A stretch of 20,136 nucleotides of DNA from positions 11,977-32,112 of the forward strand of contig DJFR01000149.1 of assembly GCA_002432545.1 (NCBI GenBank). Direction: 5' to 3'. This document shows, piece after piece, positions 18,185 to 20,136 of the stretch. Source of the stretch: Flammeovirgaceae bacterium UBA5867. Lineage in GTDB: Bacteria; Bacteroidota; Bacteroidia; Cytophagales; Cyclobacteriaceae. A program made the translations under genes and the position numbers. The first letter of the stretch is position 1. Every line of letters begins with the position of its first letter. Under the pieces are notes generated by a model. The model was not told the DNA's origin, did no database searches, and saw only the letters and a list, made by a program, of their open reading frames with translations.

Positions 18185-18664
18185 ATGAAACTGAATAGAA
18201 ATTATATCACTCCTTTTATATCACTGGTTTTTCTTGTGGTTGGTTTTTCTGGTTTACTGATGCTCTTCCATTTATTTGACGGCTATACGGAAGTGGTACA
18301 TGAGTGTTTAGGAACCTTTTTTGTTATATGTGCTATTTTTCATGTGATACTAAATTGGCAAGCATTAAAAATCCATTTCAAAAAAGGAGTTTTTCTTCCT
18401 GCTATGTTGGGTGTATTAACAATATCAATAGCTTTCGTTGTTTTGGAAACGATGCGTCCACCTGTTGATATGATTATTATCAATAGAATAATAAAGGCCC
18501 CCATTGACGATGCTTTCAAAGCATTGGAAGTTGATTATGCAGAAGTGTCTGAAAGACTAAAGATAAATGGAATTTTCATTGAGCGTGCAAAGACTATAGA
18601 AGACGTTTGGGTAAACAACAACGCTGATCCTGAGAAAGTAATTGATTTAATTACTAATCATTAG
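18185..18664 (+). CDS. DUF4405-like membrane protein, putative haem-binding partner
   Basis: This 159-residue protein has three predicted membrane helices (about 8-30, 42-58 and 70-90) and a soluble C-terminal tail (about 92-159). Histidines lie in or near the helices at positions 29, 39, 53 and 64, in the pattern FHLFDGYTEVVHE, then IFHVILNWQALKIH. This resembles DUF4405 and cytochrome b561-like small membrane proteins, where such histidines could bind haem. The tail (VDYAEVSERLKINGI, then ADPEKVIDLI) resembles the tail seen in some of these proteins. It lies 15 bases after the flavodoxin-like gene, suggesting a two-part electron-transfer unit. The DUF assignment is from recognition only; haem binding is inferred from histidine placement. 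Confidence 0.75.
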   Translation: MKLNRNYITPFISLVFLVVGFSGLLMLFHLFDGYTEVVHECLGTFFVICAIFHVILNWQALKIHFKKGVFLPAMLGVLTISIAFVVLETMRPPVDMIIINRIIKAPIDDAFKALEVDYAEVSERLKINGIFIERAKTIEDVWVNNNADPEKVIDLITNH

Positions 18665-18693
18665 TCTGCATGAAGTATATCTATAGTAATATG

Positions 18694-18734
18694 TATATAT
18701 ACTTTTGCTGTGAATAGCAATCAAAGTATATATA
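18694..18734. terminator. AT-rich hairpin between convergent genes, possible bidirectional terminator
   Basis: TATATATACTTT (18694-18705) and AAAGTATATATA (18723-18734) are perfect 12-base complements. An inner TGCT/AGCA pair surrounds GTGAAT, with a three-base bulge (ATC) on the right arm. It lies between the DUF4405-like gene and the convergent Crp/Fnr-type gene, where it could end transcription both ways. The stem is AT-rich and lacks a strong T tract. Confidence 0.5.
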
Positions 18735-18746
18735 TAATCGCAAGAG
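18727..18746. repeat. 20-base AT-rich repeat, right copy
   Basis: TATATATATAATCGCAAGAG here is the partner of the copy at 17348-17367 (two substitutions, TG to CA). It overlaps the right arm of the hairpin at 18694-18734 and abuts the stop codon of the Crp/Fnr-type gene. Confidence 0.55.
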
Positions 18747-19268
18747 TTATCTTCTGTTTCGTATTCGGCTCAACGAAACAGACGTGATGCCTAAGTAGGA
18801 AGCTATATAATGCTGCGGAACGCGTTGGATAATATGCGGGTATTTTTCGGTTAACTCTTCGTAGCGTTTTTGAGGATTGTTCTTCAGGTATGTGTAGAAG
18901 ACTTGTTGCGACTGAAAAAGTCTTTTGAATAAATGTTCTACCAGTTCTTTTCGTAGTTCAGGTGAATTTTCAATAACCTCGAGAAAATCTATTTGTGAAA
19001 TTGTTTGCAAGATGCAAGGTTCAATACTTTCGATATTGTATAAGCTTGGTTGGTTGGTTCTGAAACTTTCAATAGAAGATACGCTGTCGCCTTCAAAGAA
19101 GAATTGAGTAGTTATCTCTTTACCGCTATTGTCCACCCAGGTTCGCAAGCAACCTTTTTCGATGAAGAACATCGTTTTTGAAATGGTTCCTTCCGCCAAA
19201 AGGATAGTCTTTGCAGGGACTTCGCGTTGCTTAAAATAATGGCTGAATTTTTCCCATTCCTTTTTCAT
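18747..19268 (-). CDS. Crp/Fnr-family transcriptional regulator
   Basis: This 173-residue regulator has an N-terminal cyclic-nucleotide-binding-like beta-roll (about 10-105, with AEGTISKTMFFIEKGCLRTW and TTQFFFEGDSVSS). A dimer helix follows (about 100-130), then a short helix-turn-helix (about 148-173, with VPQHYIASYLGITSVSLSRIR). This is the small Crp-type domain arrangement common in Bacteroidota, often near 190 residues. The phosphate-binding PRRE-type signature of cAMP-responsive Crp is absent, and so is the N-terminal cysteine cluster of Fnr, so the ligand is unclear. It converges on the redox pair and could sense a related redox or stress cue, but that is only neighbourhood inference. 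Its start is 248 bases from the divergently transcribed secreted-protein gene. Confidence 0.88.
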   Translation of the reverse strand: MKKEWEKFSHYFKQREVPAKTILLAEGTISKTMFFIEKGCLRTWVDNSGKEITTQFFFEGDSVSSIESFRTNQPSLYNIESIEPCILQTISQIDFLEVIENSPELRKELVEHLFKRLFQSQQVFYTYLKNNPQKRYEELTEKYPHIIQRVPQHYIASYLGITSVSLSRIRNRR

Positions 19269-19516
19269 TGTTTACAGTCGGGTTTAGCGATACTGCGATA
19301 TATGTAAAATTATAAAAAATGAATTAACAGTATACATCGTGGAGCCCGATAGCGCCATACTTAACCCATAGCCATGCCGTTGTTTCTTTTCAGAGACCGC
19401 TATGATCAATTATCAACTCAGATATAATATGTTCCATGCATCAGAAATGGCCTTGTCTCAAATCCATTTATTCTTATTTTGTCCGGGTATTGATTTTAAC
19501 TCTGATTGTAAACTTT

Positions 19517-20136
19517 ATGCGATATATCATTCTCTTCACGCTCATTTCGTTTGGTACACTGCAGGCACAGGTAAAAGTAGATCTCACAAACTTCAGCAGA
19601 AAAAGTGGCGCTACGGCATCAGTGAGTGGAGATGTCGTGTCATTATCCTGGCCGGCAGGAACTGGCAAAACCGGAAAGATTATTCTTGATCTTTCGGCAA
19701 CGCAACCCATCTTTAAAAGTATAGAACTGCTGGAAGGAAAAAAGAATCATCAGATCGTAACAGGACTAGATCCGGCTTTCGTACTCACGGTTGGTAAGCG
19801 CGACCTGGTATCACAAAATGGATGGAATATATTCTTTGATAAAGTTCCGAACAAGCCGTTCAAGGCACACAACATCGAGTTTGTCAAACAATCGGCATCC
19901 GTTCGCTCCGAAGGAACGAGAACGGTGATCACCATCGGCTCGATGAGATGTCCTGACTTCAGTGGAAACTTCGAGATCACTTTATACAATGGAAGTCCGT
20001 TGCTGAATATAGCTGCGGTGATGACCACCGAAAAAGATTCGACAGCGATTTTGTATGATGCCGGTTTGATTTCCAAAACTGCAGCCTGGGAGAAGATCGG
20101 ATGGAGCGACACACGCGAAAAGTTGCAGTCAGTGAA
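19517..20136 (+). CDS. Secreted protein of unknown function, 3' partial
   Basis: The frame is open from 19406 to the window edge. ATG 19517 gives an ideal signal peptide (MRYIILFTLISFGTLQAQ, cleavage before Q or VKV), so I chose it over the in-frame ATG at 19436, which would add 27 residues before the signal sequence. The 206 codons visible after it encode a soluble-looking, beta-rich protein without cysteine clusters. Noticeable segments are SLSWPAGTGKTGKIILDLS and NIFFDKVPNKPFKAHNIEF; the first has the spacing of neither a real P-loop nor an NTPase. I do not recognise the family. It is transcribed away from the Crp/Fnr-type gene, and its C terminus lies beyond the window, so domain composition and size are unknown. 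Confidence 0.75.
   Translation, partial: MRYIILFTLISFGTLQAQVKVDLTNFSRKSGATASVSGDVVSLSWPAGTGKTGKIILDLSATQPIFKSIELLEGKKNHQIVTGLDPAFVLTVGKRDLVSQNGWNIFFDKVPNKPFKAHNIEFVKQSASVRSEGTRTVITIGSMRCPDFSGNFEITLYNGSPLLNIAAVMTTEKDSTAILYDAGLISKTAAWEKIGWSDTREKLQSV

Noticed and set aside
17348..18746. CRISPR-like or transposon interpretation of the paired repeats
   Set aside because: There are only two copies 1.4 kb apart, with no regular spacers, transposase gene or terminal inverted repeats.
19436..19516. Upstream in-frame ATG for the last gene
   Set aside because: It adds 27 residues in front of a well-formed signal peptide that begins at 19517.

Overview
The window reads as chromosomal DNA of a member of the Bacteroidota, probably Cytophagales- or Chitinophagales-like. 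The reasons are a SusC/SusD pair, a hybrid two-component system with an AraC-type output domain, a second Y_Y_Y sensor kinase, starts without clear Shine-Dalgarno sequences, and moderate GC with AT-rich spacers. The species cannot be named from the sequence.

Bases 1-11684 look like a polysaccharide utilization locus (PUL). It opens with the 3' part of a hybrid two-component system regulator (1-2781). A 333-base leader carries an operator-like inverted repeat. Then come susC (3115-6222) and susD (6233-8197), a strong hairpin (8245-8272), and two secreted GH43-family glycosidases (8314-10020 and 10092-11684). In the usual model, SusD binds glycan at the surface, SusC imports oligosaccharides with TonB energy, and the GH43 enzymes trim arabinosyl or xylosyl residues in the periplasm or outside the cell. 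Arabinoxylan, xylan or arabinan is therefore the best guess for the substrate, but this is inferred from family only. A short LacI-type regulator (11792-12682) follows on the same strand and may add a second layer of control.

Bases 13100-16303 encode a second large propeller/Y_Y_Y sensor kinase. It has no receiver or DNA-binding domain, and no response regulator lies next to it. A 328-base spacer ending in an intrinsic terminator separates it from a general-stress-type FMN-binding split-barrel protein (16632-17153).

Bases 17579-19268 look like a small redox module: a flavodoxin-fold NAD(P)H:quinone reductase-like protein, a three-helix DUF4405-like membrane protein with several histidines, and a convergent Crp/Fnr-type regulator. 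The first two genes are AT-richer than the PUL by eye, and a near-identical 20-base AT-rich repeat sits on each side of them.

The window ends inside a secreted protein of unknown function (19517 to the edge). No RNA gene, CRISPR array, insertion sequence or transposase was seen. The less ordinary signals are the PurR/LacI-like half-sites before susC, the contracted LacI protein, the repeat-flanked redox pair, and a strong excess of TATATA words across the window.
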